Source: Pseudomonadota bacterium
GTDB lineage: Bacteria; Pseudomonadota; Alphaproteobacteria; Rhizobiales; Tepidamorphaceae
Direction: 5' to 3'
Length of the DNA: 5,147 nt
Assembly: GCA_023458595.1 (NCBI GenBank)
Contig: JAEWYT010000047.1
Coordinates: 1-5,147, forward strand
Shown: positions 4,299 to 5,147 of the stretch, one piece after another
Layout: each line of letters starts with the position of its first letter
Numbering within the stretch: position 1 is the first letter of the stretch
Translations under genes and position numbers: made by a program
The notes under the pieces: generated by a model
What the model saw: only the letters and a program-made list of their open reading frames with translations
The model's database searches: none
What the model was told of the DNA's origin: nothing

Positions 4299-5147
4299 TT
4301 ACATCTTGCGCCCCTTGCCTTTCTTCGGAGCATCAGGAGATTTCTTTTGTTCCTTCTTCTGCTCCTTTTTCTCCGCCTGTTTCTCGGTGGGTTGCGACTG
4401 ACCTTTCTTCAATGGTTCGATTGAATGCTTGGTCGCTTCGTTGGTCTTACCCTCGTTATTGACTGCGACCTGCGTTTTACTCTCGGCAGCGGGTTTGATG
4501 TTCTGCGTATTCTGCGCTGCCTGTTTTGCCTCGATAGCCCGTACCTGATCGGGGTGCTTAGTGGTATGACGAACCTTACCCCTGTTTTCGTCAATCCATA
4601 CCCACGCATTGTACTTCTGCCCTTTCTGGTCGGTCGCTTCAACTTTTTGCGCCCCCGAAGCATCCGCCTGTTGTTTGGGCTTTTGCGATTCCATGTCTTT
4701 GACAAAGACAGGCTCTTTGTTGCACAGCTTGTCGAAATCCTCGCGGGAAAGTTGTACGCCGCCCTGTTTGGAATAGACCCATATCTCACCGAGTTTACGG
4801 GCTTTAGGCATTTTCTGTTCCTGACCTTCTGCTTGACCTTCGCCTTGCTTGGTTCGCCGCTCTTGGTTGAACTGCTGGCGTTGTTCATCGCTGAACTTAA
4901 AATCGAAATTCTTGCTTGCAGCGTTGTACTGCACGAAGCGGTCAATCTTCTGCGGCTGTTCGCCTTGCTTCACTTTCTTATCCATGCCCTCAATCCAAAC
5001 GGCTTTACCCTCTTTCAGTCCTTGCTGTTGTTCTTCGGAAAGCGGGGCATTTTTCAAGGTCTGCGGAATATAAATATCCTTCAATGCCATAGCCTCAAAG
5101 CGGTTGGTAAGTTTATCAAGGGAAACAAGCGAAGGCACTTTTTCGCC
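4299..5147 (-). CDS. DUF3945-type protein of conjugative elements, 3' part only
   Basis: The frame is open to the edge of the window, giving 282 residues without the true start; the GTG at 5138 is internal, since GGC-GAA-AAA precede it in frame. The protein resembles the DUF3945 family found upstream of topoisomerase genes in Bacteroides elements; in CTnDOT the gene in this place is orf3 of the excision operon. Two related units can be seen: one near LSEEQQQGLKEGKAVWIEGM to FVQYNAASKNFDF, the second near LSREDFDKLCNKEPVFVKDM to YNAWVWIDENRGKVRH, joined by a Gln/Glu/Lys-rich linker. The final 80 residues are low-complexity and strongly basic (for example EKKEQKKEQKKSPDAPKKGK), suited to nucleic-acid contact or disorder. 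The biochemical role of the family is unknown to me. Tight linkage to topB suggests a partner or accessory of the topoisomerase. Confidence 0.8.
   Translation of the reverse strand, partial: GEKVPSLVSLDKLTNRFEAMALKDIYIPQTLKNAPLSEEQQQGLKEGKAVWIEGMDKKVKQGEQPQKIDRFVQYNAASKNFDFKFSDEQRQQFNQERRTKQGEGQAEGQEQKMPKARKLGEIWVYSKQGGVQLSREDFDKLCNKEPVFVKDMESQKPKQQADASGAQKVEATDQKGQKYNAWVWIDENRGKVRHTTKHPDQVRAIEAKQAAQNTQNIKPAAESKTQVAVNNEGKTNEATKHSIEPLKKGQSQPTEKQAEKKEQKKEQKKSPDAPKKGKGRKM

Noticed and set aside
4409..4945. Minus-strand open frame of 178 residues within the DUF3945-type gene
   Set aside because: It is an alternative frame of a repetitive, Lys/Arg-rich coding region; the product is Arg/Ser-rich without domain features, while the main frame matches a known element family.
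1..5147. CRISPR array, tRNA, rRNA, insertion sequence or element attachment site
   Set aside because: No regularly spaced repeats, no tRNA-like or rRNA sequence, no transposase or integrase, and no recognisable att core were found.

Overview
The window looks like part of an integrated conjugative element of the CTnDOT/CTnERL type from Bacteroides or a close relative. The evidence is a topoisomerase III of the conjugative-element kind (Exc/TopB), a DUF3945-type protein just upstream of it, a pair of small excisionase-like helix-turn-helix proteins, an ArdA antirestriction gene, and Bacteroidetes-type promoters (TTTG, about 19 bp, TAnnTTTG). This placement comes from recognising protein families by eye, not from a database search.

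Layout. Positions 1-228 are an AT-rich leader with three copies of a 9-bp element (AACACCCGA, one inverted); one copy abuts a likely promoter. Positions 229-875 (+) hold two overlapping genes for paralogous helix-turn-helix proteins, followed by a likely terminator. Converging on them (1001-1528, -) is ardA, cut in two by one in-frame TAA codon and followed by its own intrinsic terminator. Positions 1529-1760 contain no convincing gene but hold a dense set of inverted and direct repeats. A possible 68-residue ORF lies at 1761-1967 (+). From 1976 to 2101 (-) there is a complete small-RNA unit: consensus promoter, about 92-nt folded RNA and intrinsic terminator. It lies immediately downstream of topB (2155-4263, -), the position and size of RteR, the small RNA reported to reduce transfer gene expression in CTnDOT. 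The window ends inside the DUF3945-type gene (4299-5147, -), which probably shares an operon with topB.

The most interesting observation is that the small RNA contains a 22-nt segment complementary at 20 of 22 positions to the 22 nt immediately before the topB start codon. This suggests that the RNA may regulate translation of the topoisomerase gene beside it, in addition to any action on transfer genes. The second is the broken ardA: the two halves are in one frame, and read through the stop they would make a normal-length ArdA.

Inferred role of the whole: this is the excision/transfer control part of the element. The HTH proteins are likely recombination directionality or regulatory factors, the topoisomerase and its partner act on element DNA, the small RNA restrains the system, and ArdA (if functional) would protect incoming DNA from type I restriction.
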